DNA of 20,150 bases from Bacillota bacterium (GCA_023431215.1 JAEYXR010000129.1:1-20150); one strand, 5' to 3'. Counted from the first letter of the stretch, positions 7,726 through 14,683 are shown. The notes: generated by a model not told the origin, from the letters alone. A program made the numbers and translations.

Positions 7726-8589
7726 ATGCAGACGACAATTTATGCGGACGTTCTAATTGCCATCAACTTCATTATCGATCTTATATTACTTCGCTTATGC
7801 GTGTTGCTGTCCGGGTTGAGGCAACGAACACGCCGCCGTTATCTAGCGGCGTTTATGGGGGCGATAAGCTCCCTTCTTATTTTTGTCCCCGTATCATCTC
7901 TTTGTTTTGATTTGCTTTCACGATCGGCAGTTGCCATGCTGGTCATTTTGATTGCATATGGCATACAGCCAATTAGAGTATTTGCAAAACTTGTTTTTAT
8001 TTTTTTTGCAGTAAGCTTTATGCTGGCTGGTGTGGTAATAGGGCTTTGGTTTATTTTACCACCGGGCATCGTCGCTTTTGGCAATGGGGTAATTTATTTT
8101 AATGTCCAGCCGCTGGTGCTTATCGGCTCGGTCATAGCAGCCTATGGCTTTGTAGAGCTGTTTAACCGCATTTTTTATAATGGGAAAACACTGCAGGAAA
8201 TTTACCGCATTACCATTTGGAGGGGTGGACATTCCATAGGGGTTGATGCCTTGGCAGATACCGGCAACGGTCTGGTTGAGCATTTTACCGGACATCCGTT
8301 GGTGGTAGCAGGCCTCAAAGCTGTAGTACCACTGCTTACCGAAACAGAGGAACGATATATTTTAAGTGGAAGCTTAGACGGTGGGTTGCCGGAAAGCTTA
8401 CGGGTTGTTGCTTTTTCCGGAGTGGACGGCGAAGGATTGTTAAAAGCTTTTAAGCCGGATAAAATGACGGTATCCACCGAGATGGGGGAGAAAGAGATCA
8501 TTGGATATGTGGCAGTTACCGGCCGAAAAATAGGTGACGAACATTATGGAGCTGTGTTTAATCCCAGCGTTATACAGATACTAACATAA
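7726..8589 (+). CDS. spoIIGA: Sporulation sigma-E factor processing peptidase
   Basis: The 287-residue product is the membrane aspartic protease that removes the pro-sequence from pro-sigma-E once the sporulation septum forms. The N-terminal half consists of about five hydrophobic segments. The C-terminal half carries the catalytic motif DTGNG at residues 178-182 in the context LADTGNGLVEHFTGHPLVV, which fits the family. Length is slightly shorter than the roughly 300 residues usual in Bacillus. ATG 7726 was chosen because AAGGTGGTGG (7711-7720) lies just upstream and the protein then begins MQTTIYADVLIAINFIID, as relatives do. The frame stays open upstream to 7636, but that would overlap the promoter elements. 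It sits 14 nt before its substrate gene sigE, the conserved arrangement. Confidence 0.93.
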   Translation: MQTTIYADVLIAINFIIDLILLRLCVLLSGLRQRTRRRYLAAFMGAISSLLIFVPVSSLCFDLLSRSAVAMLVILIAYGIQPIRVFAKLVFIFFAVSFMLAGVVIGLWFILPPGIVAFGNGVIYFNVQPLVLIGSVIAAYGFVELFNRIFYNGKTLQEIYRITIWRGGHSIGVDALADTGNGLVEHFTGHPLVVAGLKAVVPLLTETEERYILSGSLDGGLPESLRVVAFSGVDGEGLLKAFKPDKMTVSTEMGEKEIIGYVAVTGRKIGDEHYGAVFNPSVIQILT

Positions 8590-8603
8590 GGTGGTCAGCA
8601 GCA

Positions 8604-9338
8604 ATGAGGGGTTTCATCGTACGGTTTAGGCAGTGGCTTAGAGAAACTTATCAAAAAAGATTACTAAAAAAAGCCCGACAGGGGATATGGACGCTTTATT
8701 ATATCAATGGACCGGAAACATTACCGGCGCCACTGACAAGAGAAGAAGAAGCAGTGGTATTTGCACGTCTGGAAGAACATGATGAAACTGCAAAAGAGCA
8801 GCTTATCGTCCATAATCTGCGGTTGGTTGTGTATATTGCACGTAAATTTGAATCTACTGGCGTAGGCATTGAAGACCTCATTTCCATTGGGACTATCGGT
8901 CTTATCAAAGCAGTAAATACCTTTTGCCCAAGCCGCAATATTAAGTTGGCTACCTATGCCTCCCGATGTATAGAAAATGAGATTTTAATGTATCTTCGTA
9001 AATTTCAAATTGTTAAAAATGAGGTATCCATTGATGAACCCTTAAATATTGACTGGGATGGAAACGAATTACTGCTGTCTGATATTTTGGGTACTGATAA
9101 TGATACTGTGGGACGCTCCATAGAGCAGGAAATTGAAAAAAATATTTTAATGGATGCAGTCAGCCGTTTAGGGCCCAGGGAACGAACAATAATGGAACTT
9201 CGATTTGGTTTATGCGGTGGTCAAGAAAAGACGCAAAAAGAAGTGGCCGATATTATCGGAATTTCACAGTCTTATATTTCCCGCCTGGAAAAAAAGATCA
9301 TCAAAAATTTAAAAAAAGACTTGGAGCGCGCTTATTAG
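8604..9338 (+). CDS. sigE: RNA polymerase sporulation sigma-E factor (pro-form)
   Basis: The 244-residue sigma-70 family protein directs early mother-cell transcription during endospore formation. The first 31 or so residues are basic and amphipathic and form the inhibitory pro-sequence. The expected processing region is around LYYINGPETLPAPL (residues 31-44). Region 2 contains NLRLVVYIARKFE and LISIGTIGLIKAVNTF, then KLATYASRCIENEILMYLRK, which recognises the -10 element. Region 4 ends with the helix-turn-helix QKEVADIIGISQSYISRLEKK. EPLNIDWDGNELLLSDILGTD is the sigma-E-specific linker. Ribosome site AAGGTGG (8588-8594) is 9 nt upstream. It is translated from the spoIIGA transcript and activated by the SpoIIGA protease. 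Confidence 0.97.
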   Translation: MRGFIVRFRQWLRETYQKRLLKKARQGIWTLYYINGPETLPAPLTREEEAVVFARLEEHDETAKEQLIVHNLRLVVYIARKFESTGVGIEDLISIGTIGLIKAVNTFCPSRNIKLATYASRCIENEILMYLRKFQIVKNEVSIDEPLNIDWDGNELLLSDILGTDNDTVGRSIEQEIEKNILMDAVSRLGPRERTIMELRFGLCGGQEKTQKEVADIIGISQSYISRLEKKIIKNLKKDLERAY

Positions 9339-9421
9339 AAACATACAAAATTATTTAAAATGTTTAAACACCACAAAACTCCGGAAGTGCATATGACCAT
9401 GTAAGCAGCATTTGGCAATCT

Positions 9422-9447
9422 CTTTTTCTTTAGATAATAAGAAAAAG
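9422..9447. repeat. Perfect 9-bp A/T-rich inverted repeat before the amidotransferase gene
   Basis: CTTTTTCTT (9422-9430) and AAGAAAAAG (9439-9447) are exact complements around an 8-nt centre. It ends 4 nt before the ribosome site of the next gene. It has little GC, so a terminator is unlikely. It could be an operator-like palindrome or chance in an A/T-rich spacer. Confidence 0.4.
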
Positions 9448-9463
9448 CATTGAGGAGTTTGCG

Positions 9464-10183
9464 ATGAAAAAACCTTTGATTGGAATAACCGCTGCACATT
9501 TGATACAAAACGGCATTGACGGATATAAAACCAACAGCGGATATGCAGACAGTGTTTTGCGGGCAGGGGGAATTCCTGTTTTGCTGGTACCCACTGAGGA
9601 TAAAGAAACCATACAAACACTGGCACATGAATTGGATGGAATGATACTTCCGGGCGGAGAAGATACTGCACCTTGTTTTTACGGAGAAGAAGCCACTCCA
9701 CAAATTACTTGCACCGACCGTCTTTTGGATTTGTTTGAGATAACCCTGATTCATGAAATGAATGCTCAAAAAAAACCAATCCTTGGCATATGTCGTGGAC
9801 ATCAGCTTTTAAACATTGCTTTTGGAGGAAATGTTTATCAGGATATTGCGGCACAGTATCCAAAAGCCATTTGTCATTGTCAGCGCACTGCTGTGAAAAG
9901 CGAGCCTTTTCACAAAGTAAAGCTAACCCCCGGCAGCGCTGTTGCAAAGCTGGTGGGAGCCACCGAACTGGATGTCAATACCTATCATCATCAAGCGATA
10001 AATCGTGTAGCAGATGAGTTTGTTGTGACAGGAAACTCCAGCGATGGTATGATTGAAGCAATAGAATCTGCTGATGGTACTATGGTTGGTGTGCAGTGGC
10101 ATCCGGAATGCATGTCCCTTCGATTTCATTGCTTTCAGCATATGTTTGATGGTTTTGTTGCTTTATGTCAAAAAACAAATTAA
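9464..10183 (+). CDS. Class I glutamine amidotransferase, peptidase C26 / gamma-glutamyl hydrolase-like
   Basis: The 239-residue protein has the class I amidotransferase fold. LDGMILPGGEDTAP is at about 58-70. The nucleophile elbow ILGICRGHQLLN holds catalytic Cys110, and GVQWHPE holds His213 and Glu215. Its closest described type is the PuuD/gamma-glutamyl-GABA hydrolase branch of peptidase C26, which removes gamma-linked glutamate from small substrates. The true substrate (gamma-glutamyl-polyamine, poly-gamma-glutamate or another) cannot be read from sequence. There is no signal peptide, so it acts in the cytoplasm. ATG 9464 is preceded by GAGGAG (9452-9457). Its position between sigE and sigG is unexpected, since these are usually adjacent. 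No synthase, transporter or oxidase of polyamine use is nearby, so a link to sporulation is only positional. Confidence 0.87.
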   Translation: MKKPLIGITAAHLIQNGIDGYKTNSGYADSVLRAGGIPVLLVPTEDKETIQTLAHELDGMILPGGEDTAPCFYGEEATPQITCTDRLLDLFEITLIHEMNAQKKPILGICRGHQLLNIAFGGNVYQDIAAQYPKAICHCQRTAVKSEPFHKVKLTPGSAVAKLVGATELDVNTYHHQAINRVADEFVVTGNSSDGMIEAIESADGTMVGVQWHPECMSLRFHCFQHMFDGFVALCQKTN

Positions 10184-10200
10184 ATATTACTTATTGCGCA

Positions 10201-10270
10201 TCCCTCATTTTCACTACATACCTGAGTATTGGCAGAGCCATGCCTTAGGTATTTCAGTGGGACTGGGGGA
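10201..10270 (+). promoter_or_regulatory. Structured sigG leader that can pair with its own ribosome-binding site
   Basis: ATACCTGAG (10218-10226) pairs with CTTAGGTAT (10244-10252, one wobble). A TGGC-AGA-GCCA tip (10230-10240) sits inside. Around this hairpin, TCCCTCA (10201-10207) can pair over 7 bp with TGGGGGA (10264-10270), which is the sigG ribosome site, with a single G-U pair. No T run follows, so it is not a terminator. If it folds in the mRNA, it should limit sigG translation. I did not find a convincing sigma-F promoter upstream. Confidence 0.45.
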
Positions 10271-10276
10271 GTTGTT

Positions 10277-11047
10277 ATGTATCTTAACAAGGTAGAAATC
10301 TGCGGCGTAAACACAGCAAAATTGCGAACTTTAAAAGAGAAGGAGAAGATGGAATTATTAAAAAAAGCACAGGCGGGGGATAAGGCAGCAAGAGACGAGT
10401 TAATCGCCTGTAATCTGAGACTGGTGCTTAGTGTAGTGCAGAAGTTTACCAATCGGGGTGAAAATTTGGATGATTTGTTTCAGGTGGGTTGTGTCGGACT
10501 TATTAAAGCAATCGATAACTTTGATCCTGAACTTAACGTAAAATTCAGCACCTATGGTGTCCCAATGATTATTGGAGAAATTAGGCGTTATTTAAGAGAC
10601 AACAACATGGTGCGGGTAAGCCGCAGTATGAGAGATACAGCTTATAAAGCAATGCAGATTAAGGAAATGCTGACTAATCGGGACTTAAAAGACCCGACCA
10701 TAGAACAGATTGCCAGAGAAATGGGAGTACCTAAGGAGGATGTTGTGCTGGCGCTGGAATCAATTGTCGAGCCAAGCTCATTGTATGATCCCGTCTATTC
10801 CGATGGCAGAGATACCATCTTTGTAATGGATCAGATCAAAGACTCCTGTACCGATGCAGATTGGCTGGAAGAAATTGCACTGCGCCAGGCAATGGAAAAT
10901 TTGAGTGAGCGGGAAAAAAAGATTTTGACCCTGCGCTTTTTTGTAGGAAAAACACAAATTGAAGTTTCTAAAGAGGTTGGCATTTCACAGGCGCAGGTTT
11001 CCAGAATTGAAAAAGGTGCATTGGAGAGAATTAAAAAACAGATATGA
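10277..11047 (+). CDS. sigG: RNA polymerase sporulation sigma-G factor
   Basis: The 256-residue protein directs late forespore transcription. The N-terminus NKVEICGVNTAKL is diagnostic for sigma-G and its short inhibitory segment. Region 2 follows with NLRLVLSVVQKF, LDDLFQVGCVGLIKAIDNFD and KFSTYGVPMIIGEIRRYLRDNN. Region 3 begins near VSRSMRDTAYKA, and region 4 ends with TQIEVSKEVGISQAQVSRIEKG. Length matches the family. ATG 10277 was chosen over further upstream codons because the sigma-G N-terminus begins there and GGGGGAG (10265-10271) is 5 nt away. A GTG at 10274 is a minor alternative. It follows the amidotransferase gene by 93 nt and may be read through from the spoIIGA promoter as well as from a local forespore promoter. 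Confidence 0.97.
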   Translation: MYLNKVEICGVNTAKLRTLKEKEKMELLKKAQAGDKAARDELIACNLRLVLSVVQKFTNRGENLDDLFQVGCVGLIKAIDNFDPELNVKFSTYGVPMIIGEIRRYLRDNNMVRVSRSMRDTAYKAMQIKEMLTNRDLKDPTIEQIAREMGVPKEDVVLALESIVEPSSLYDPVYSDGRDTIFVMDQIKDSCTDADWLEEIALRQAMENLSEREKKILTLRFFVGKTQIEVSKEVGISQAQVSRIEKGALERIKKQI

Positions 11048-11098
11048 CATTATGGTAAGCTGCACAAATTGTATGGAACAAGGGATAAATATTGCAAT

Positions 11099-11150
11099 AA
11101 ACAACCTCCATGCCAATGCAGGGGTGCAAAGGCATGGAGGTTGTTTTGTT
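11099..11150. terminator. Strong bidirectional terminator between sigG and the amidase gene
   Basis: A perfect stem of 14 bp, ACAACCTCCATGCC (11101-11114) with GGCATGGAGGTTGT (11131-11144), extends by two A-T pairs. An inner TGCA-GGGG-TGCA tip sits in the loop, and a T-rich tail follows on the plus strand. On the minus strand the exit side also has T-rich sequence, so it can serve both convergent genes. Confidence 0.93.
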
Positions 11151-11197
11151 GGTTCGAGTGACTAGGCAATGCGGCAAATGTTATTTCATGTTAATAG

Positions 11198-11938
11198 CTA
11201 AGGAATATCAATAAAATCACGAAATGCATAACCGACAGTACCTTTATAATTTACAACATACCAATTTGGAAGCGTTCCCAGCACCGTAATAGAATCTCCG
11301 TTGTTGGCCTGTGTTAAAACGCTGGAAGTTACTGTTGGGCGGCTGCGAATATTTAGCCTACCGGAGCTTACCGAAACAGTACCCTCTTGCGGTTTTTGTG
11401 GCTTTACAAAGGGAATATCAAAATACTCAGTGAGAGAAAGCGCTAAAATCCGAGCGATTTCATCCAAATTATTTTTGATCCAAGTTGCATCCTCGGAATT
11501 GTCATGATATGCTGTTTCTACCAGTACTGCAGGGGCTTTGGTGTCGGTAACCTCGCCCAAAGTTGTGGTAGATACAGGACGAACCCTATTAGGGTTGGGA
11601 TAAATGGTTTTAAAGTTTTCAGCAATAATGTCGGCAGCGCGTTTTCCGTTACTGCTGCGCGGGTCATAATACACATCGGTGCCGCGCAGTTCGCCGTATC
11701 GGCCCTCCGGAGCTGCGTTGGAATGAAGCGCCAGATGCAAATCATATTTTCCTGCATTAGACTGACGAACAGAAGAACCGGCTGTCATATCGGGGTCGTT
11801 CCGGACATATTGAATGCCGTTAGAACGCAAATAGGGGACAAGACGGTCGGCAAGCTGATTCATCCAATATTCTTCAGTACCACCGTTTACATATAAATTT
11901 GCCTGTTGCGTAGAGGGACTTAAATAAATAGTAGGCAT
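11198..11938 (-). CDS. N-acetylmuramoyl-L-alanine amidase (amidase_3) with C-terminal SH3 domain, no signal peptide
   Basis: The 246-residue protein should cleave the amide between MurNAc and the stem peptide of peptidoglycan. Residues 1-170 are amidase_3-like: a conserved GGTEEYW (19-25) supplies a metal-binding Glu, LALHSNA has His72, and LVETAYHDN has the catalytic-type Glu140. The usual first motif, with a His after Gly (DxGHGG), is replaced by LSPSTQ near residues 6-11. Residues from about 185 form a bacterial SH3 domain (LNIRSRPTVTSSVL, VGYAFRDFI). There is no signal sequence, as in phage endolysins and in mother-cell lysis enzymes. ATG 11938 is preferred: the AAAGGAG site at 11951-11957 abuts the alternative ATG at 11950 and leaves no spacing for it. 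The gene is convergent with sigG. A sporulation or lysis role is inference from the neighbourhood. Confidence 0.85.
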   Translation of the reverse strand: MPTIYLSPSTQQANLYVNGGTEEYWMNQLADRLVPYLRSNGIQYVRNDPDMTAGSSVRQSNAGKYDLHLALHSNAAPEGRYGELRGTDVYYDPRSSNGKRAADIIAENFKTIYPNPNRVRPVSTTTLGEVTDTKAPAVLVETAYHDNSEDATWIKNNLDEIARILALSLTEYFDIPFVKPQKPQEGTVSVSSGRLNIRSRPTVTSSVLTQANNGDSITVLGTLPNWYVVNYKGTVGYAFRDFIDIP

Positions 11939-12075
11939 TATCTTAGGCATCTCCTTTCTGCTGTGTATACGATGCTTACTATATTTTACGCATGTAGTTA
12001 GATAAAAGTGAAGAAAATACTCTGCATACTTTAGTATAGCAATTTTGAATAAGCATAAATAAGTAAAAGCAACCA

Positions 12076-12105
12076 GCATATACTTCTTGTACCGCCACAT
12101 ATAGT
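12076..12105 (+). promoter_or_regulatory. Candidate sigma-E promoter for the YlmC/YmxH-family gene
   Basis: GCATATA (12076-12082) matches the sigma-E -35 consensus KMATATT at 6 of 7 positions. After 15 nt comes CATATAGT (12098-12105), which matches CATACAnT at all but one defined position. A start near 12112 leaves a short leader containing the ribosome site AAGGTGG (12124-12130). Spacing and both boxes agree with the B. subtilis sigma-E pattern, which I take to be conserved here. Confidence 0.6.
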
Positions 12106-12137
12106 AGAATACCCTGATGGTCTAAGGTGGTGATGGT

Positions 12138-12428
12138 ATGCTTTGCAGGGTAATGGATCTTAGAGACAAAGAAGTGGTAAACGTCAGTGACGGGTGCTGT
12201 ATGGGCTGCGTTTCCGATGTGGAGATCGACAGCTGCTGTGCTACCGTCAAATGTATTGTTATTTATGGAAGACCACGACTATTTGGGTTGCTGGGACGCG
12301 ACGACGATGTAATTATTTGCTGGGATCAAATTCAGTGTATTGGGGAGGATACGGTTTTAGTAAATTATTGTGCTCCTCACGGCTGCTGTAAACGAAAACT
12401 CTCTGCCTTTGACCGACTGTTTGGGTAA
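12138..12428 (+). CDS. YlmC/YmxH-family sporulation PRC-barrel protein, Cys-rich
   Basis: The 96-residue protein shows the YlmC/YmxH pattern: LRDKEVVNVSDG at 8-19, GCVSDVEID at 23-31, RLFGLLGRDDDVIICWDQIQCIGEDTVLV at about 47-75. This is a single PRC-barrel domain. The family is associated with sporulation in Bacillus and Clostridia, but its biochemical job is not established. It is extraordinary in holding 12 Cys in 96 residues (3, 20, 21, 24, 33, 34, 39, 61, 67, 78, 83, 84), including three CC pairs. That could mean metal binding or disulfide cross-linking in the spore; this is inference. ATG 12138 follows AAGGTGG (12124-12130). A sigma-E-like promoter stands upstream, consistent with mother-cell expression. 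Confidence 0.85.
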   Translation: MLCRVMDLRDKEVVNVSDGCCMGCVSDVEIDSCCATVKCIVIYGRPRLFGLLGRDDDVIICWDQIQCIGEDTVLVNYCAPHGCCKRKLSAFDRLFG

Positions 12429-12506
12429 AATGCTGCTTTTTCAGCCGGCATTGTAGCTTATGCAGAAAAAAACATTACTTTTTTGTAAAAAATTGCATAG
12501 AAAAGG

Positions 12507-12535
12507 TTGCATTTTAAAAGCTAATATGATATCAT
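12507..12535 (+). promoter_or_regulatory. Probable promoter of the rpsB-tsf operon
   Basis: TTGCAT (12507-12512), a 17-nt spacer and TATCAT (12530-12535). Alternative -10 choices (TATGAT 12525-12530, CATAAT 12533-12538) overlap, so the exact hexamer is uncertain. The -10 lies in a perfect 10-bp palindrome, ATGATATCAT (12526-12535). Confidence 0.5.
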
Positions 12536-12562
12536 AATACGGCAAAACACACGCAACTCAAT

Positions 12563-12597
12563 TGCAAAGCGGGTGCCGGTTTACCGGTTGCTTTGTA
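12563..12597 (+). promoter_or_regulatory. Hairpin in the rpsB mRNA leader
   Basis: TGCAAAGC (12563-12570) pairs with GCTTTGTA (12590-12597, one wobble). An inner stem, CCGG (12576-12579) with CCGG (12584-12587), encloses a TTTA loop. It sits about 30 nt before the rpsB ribosome site and lacks a T run. Ribosomal protein operons often use such leaders for autoregulation by the encoded protein, here S2, but I recognise no known S2-binding motif. Confidence 0.4.
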
Positions 12598-12642
12598 AAA
12601 TGCGAGGAGCGGAGGTTTCAAAACCAAAGGAGGATTTTTCAA

Positions 12643-13377
12643 ATGGCAGTAGTATCTATGAAACAGCTTTTGGAGGCCGGTGTTCACTTCGGTCACCAAA
12701 CCAGAAGATGGAACCCCAAAATGGCTCAGTACATCTTCACCGAGCGTAACGGCATCTACATCATTGACCTGCAGAAAACCGTTAAAAAGCTCGAGGAAGC
12801 CTACATGTTTGTTCGTGACATTGCATCCGAAGGCGGCAATGTTCTGTTTGTAGGCACCAAAAAGCAGGCTGGCGATTCCGTAAAGGAAGAAGCCGAGCGT
12901 GCAGGCGCATACTTTGTCAATGCAAGATGGCTTGGCGGTATGATGACCAACTTTAAAACCATTCGTCGCAGAATTGCTCGTTTGGAGCAGCTCAACAAAA
13001 TGAAGGAAGACGGCACTTTCGACCGTCTGCCCAAGAAGGAAGTTGCCAAGCTCTCTTTGGAAATTGAGAAGCTGGAGAAATTCCTTGGTGGTATTAAGGA
13101 CATGAACAAGCTGCCCAGTGCACTGTTTATTGTTGACCCCCGCAAGGAGCGCATTGCTGTTGCCGAAGCACAGAAGCTGGGTATTCCCATCATTGCTATT
13201 GTTGACACCAACTGCGACCCCGACGAGATTGACTATGTCATCCCCGGTAACGACGACGCTATCCGCGCTGTCAAGCTCATTTCTCAGACCATGGCTGACG
13301 CTATCATTGAGGGCCGTCAGGGCGCTCAGGGCGCTGCACAGGCTGAGGCTGAGGCATCCGAGGCAGCTGCTGAATAA
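12643..13377 (+). CDS. rpsB: 30S ribosomal protein S2
   Basis: The 244-residue protein is a structural part of the small ribosomal subunit. It shows the family's signatures in order: SMKQLLEAGVHFGHQTRRWNPKM at 5-27, FVGTKKQAGDSVKEEAERAG near 69-88, RWLGGMMTNFKTI, and PSALFIVDPRKERIAVAEAQKLGIPIIAIVDTNCDPD. The C-terminal tail, QGAQGAAQAEAEASEAAAE, is a low-complexity Ala/Glu extension common in Firmicutes. Codon use (many GGC, CCC, CTG) is richer in GC than in neighbouring genes, as expected for high expression. ATG 12643 follows a strong AAAGGAGGA site (12626-12634). It is followed by tsf, the classic pairing, with a terminator-like hairpin between them. Confidence 0.98.
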   Translation: MAVVSMKQLLEAGVHFGHQTRRWNPKMAQYIFTERNGIYIIDLQKTVKKLEEAYMFVRDIASEGGNVLFVGTKKQAGDSVKEEAERAGAYFVNARWLGGMMTNFKTIRRRIARLEQLNKMKEDGTFDRLPKKEVAKLSLEIEKLEKFLGGIKDMNKLPSALFIVDPRKERIAVAEAQKLGIPIIAIVDTNCDPDEIDYVIPGNDDAIRAVKLISQTMADAIIEGRQGAQGAAQAEAEASEAAAE

Positions 13378-13396
13378 TTAAGATTTAGTGCTCAAC

Positions 13397-13430
13397 AATG
13401 CCCGGATGAAAGTTCGGGCATTTGTTCGAG
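13397..13430 (+). terminator. Hairpin between rpsB and tsf, probable partial terminator
   Basis: AATGCCCG (13397-13404) pairs perfectly with CGGGCATT (13415-13422), closing a 10-nt loop, and a short T-rich tail with interruptions follows. It lies 20 nt after rpsB. A leaky terminator here would set the ratio of S2 to EF-Ts; a comparable intergenic attenuator is known for E. coli rpsB-tsf. Confidence 0.65.
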
Positions 13431-13507
13431 TTTAGGAAAAAAAACAGATAATATAAGCAAAACTGTGAATACTATTTTTAACGTAAAAATAACAGGAGGC
13501 AATTAAA

Positions 13508-14419
13508 ATGGCTTTTACTGCAAAAGACGTACAAACTCTCCGTGAAAGAACCGGTTGCGGCATGATGGACTGCAAAAAGGCTCTTACTGAAGCTAACGGT
13601 GACATGGAAAAGGCTGTTGAGCTGCTCCGTGAAAAAGGCCTGGCCGCTGTGGCCAAAAAAGCTGGCAGAATTGCTGCCGAGGGCCTGGTTGTTGCTATGG
13701 TAGATGAGGCTAAGAAAGTTGGCGCTGCTATTGAAGTGAACTCCGAGACCGACTTTGTTGCCAAAAATGCTGACTTTGTTAAGTTCGTTGAGGACTGTGC
13801 AAAGACCGTTATTGCTGAAAACCCTGCTGATGTAGATGCTCTGTTAGCCTGCAAAATTGCCGGTGGTGAGAGCACTGTTGAGGAAGCTCTGCGCGAGAAG
13901 GTTTTGGTTATTGGCGAAAACCTGAAGATTCGTCGTTTTGAACGCTATGAGGGCGATATCGTTACCTACATCCACGGTGGCGGCCGCATTGGTGTTATGG
14001 TTAAGTTTGAGGCAGGTTCCGCTGCAGATAAGGACGAGTTTAAAGCTTATGCAAAAGACGTAGCGATGCAGATTGCTGCTGCTACCCCCACTTACCTGTG
14101 CAAAGAGGATGTTCCCGCTGAGACAATTGCCAAGGAGAAGGAAATTCTCACCGTTCAGGCCATTAACGAAGGCAAGCCTGCAAACATTGCCGAAAAGATG
14201 GTTATGGGCCGTATCAACAAGTACTACAAAGAAGTTTGTCTGCTTGAGCAGGCCTTTATCAAGGATGGCGATATCTCTGTAGCCAAATTCACCGAGAACA
14301 CCAGCAAAGAGCTGGGCGCTGACATCAAAATTGTCAAGTTTGTTCGCTTTGAAAAAGGTGAGGGCCTGGAGAAGAGAGAAGACAACTTTGCTGATGAAGT
14401 TGCCGGCATGATGAAATAA
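13508..14419 (+). CDS. tsf: Translation elongation factor Ts
   Basis: The 303-residue protein is the guanine nucleotide exchange factor that recycles EF-Tu-GDP in the cytoplasm. The N-terminal UBA-like domain, VQTLRERTGCGMMDCKKALTEANGDMEKAVELLREKG, is at 8-44. VNSETDFVAKN follows at about 78-88, the conserved segment that disturbs the EF-Tu nucleotide site. Two core repeats follow, with YIHGGGRIGVMVKFE and ADEVAGMMK at the end. ATG 13508 has ACAGGAGGC (13491-13499) 8 nt upstream. Codon use matches that of rpsB. It ends in a strong terminator. Confidence 0.98.
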   Translation: MAFTAKDVQTLRERTGCGMMDCKKALTEANGDMEKAVELLREKGLAAVAKKAGRIAAEGLVVAMVDEAKKVGAAIEVNSETDFVAKNADFVKFVEDCAKTVIAENPADVDALLACKIAGGESTVEEALREKVLVIGENLKIRRFERYEGDIVTYIHGGGRIGVMVKFEAGSAADKDEFKAYAKDVAMQIAAATPTYLCKEDVPAETIAKEKEILTVQAINEGKPANIAEKMVMGRINKYYKEVCLLEQAFIKDGDISVAKFTENTSKELGADIKIVKFVRFEKGEGLEKREDNFADEVAGMMK

Positions 14420-14467
14420 GATTGTCTTAGTGCTAAAGCAAGACATTGTTTTTCAAAATAAAAAGAG

Positions 14468-14514
14468 AAAAGAGTATCGGAAATGCTTTCTGAGTATTTT
14501 CGGTACTCTTTTTT
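14468..14514 (+). terminator. Rho-independent terminator after tsf
   Basis: AAGAGTATCGGAAAT (14470-14484) pairs with ATTTTCGGTACTCTT (14496-14510). This is 15 bp with two wobbles, extended by two A-T pairs, with an 11-nt loop and a T run at 14507-14514. It ends the rpsB-tsf transcript, so pyrH needs its own promoter. Confidence 0.9.
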
Positions 14515-14653
14515 GCAGTATATTCTTTGCTGCCGGGGCTGTTGGGAGTATATGAATAGTTACGCAATACAAAAAGTGTTTTTAGCTGCCGGCATTGGGC
14601 TTCTTTTTAACTTGTGACTTTTGAAGTTTTGTACACATACTGACAAAAACAGC

Positions 14654-14683
14654 TTTACAGAATAGGGCATTTTATTGTAAAAT
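14654..14683 (+). promoter_or_regulatory. Probable promoter for the pyrH operon
   Basis: TTTACA (14654-14659), an 18-nt spacer and TAAAAT (14678-14683), about 45 nt before the pyrH start. The region from 14515 to 14653 shows nothing else but two copies of GCTGCCGG (near 14531 and 14587), with no clear function. Confidence 0.5.

Noticed and set aside
9342..9351. CATACAAAAT after sigE as a sigma-E -10 box
   Set aside because: No -35-like ATATT element lies 14-15 nt upstream; that stretch is GC-rich sigE coding sequence.
9335..9802. Minus-strand open frame covering the sigE-amidotransferase gap
   Set aside because: Most of it lies antisense to the amidotransferase gene. No recognisable domain and no ribosome site were found.
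11504..11896. 130-codon plus-strand open frame inside the amidase gene
   Set aside because: It is fully antisense to the amidase domain, which has clear family motifs. No promoter or family features support it.
11939..12100. N-terminal extension of the amidase back to 12100
   Set aside because: The added residues do not resemble the family, and a good ribosome site lies at 11951-11957, inside the extension.
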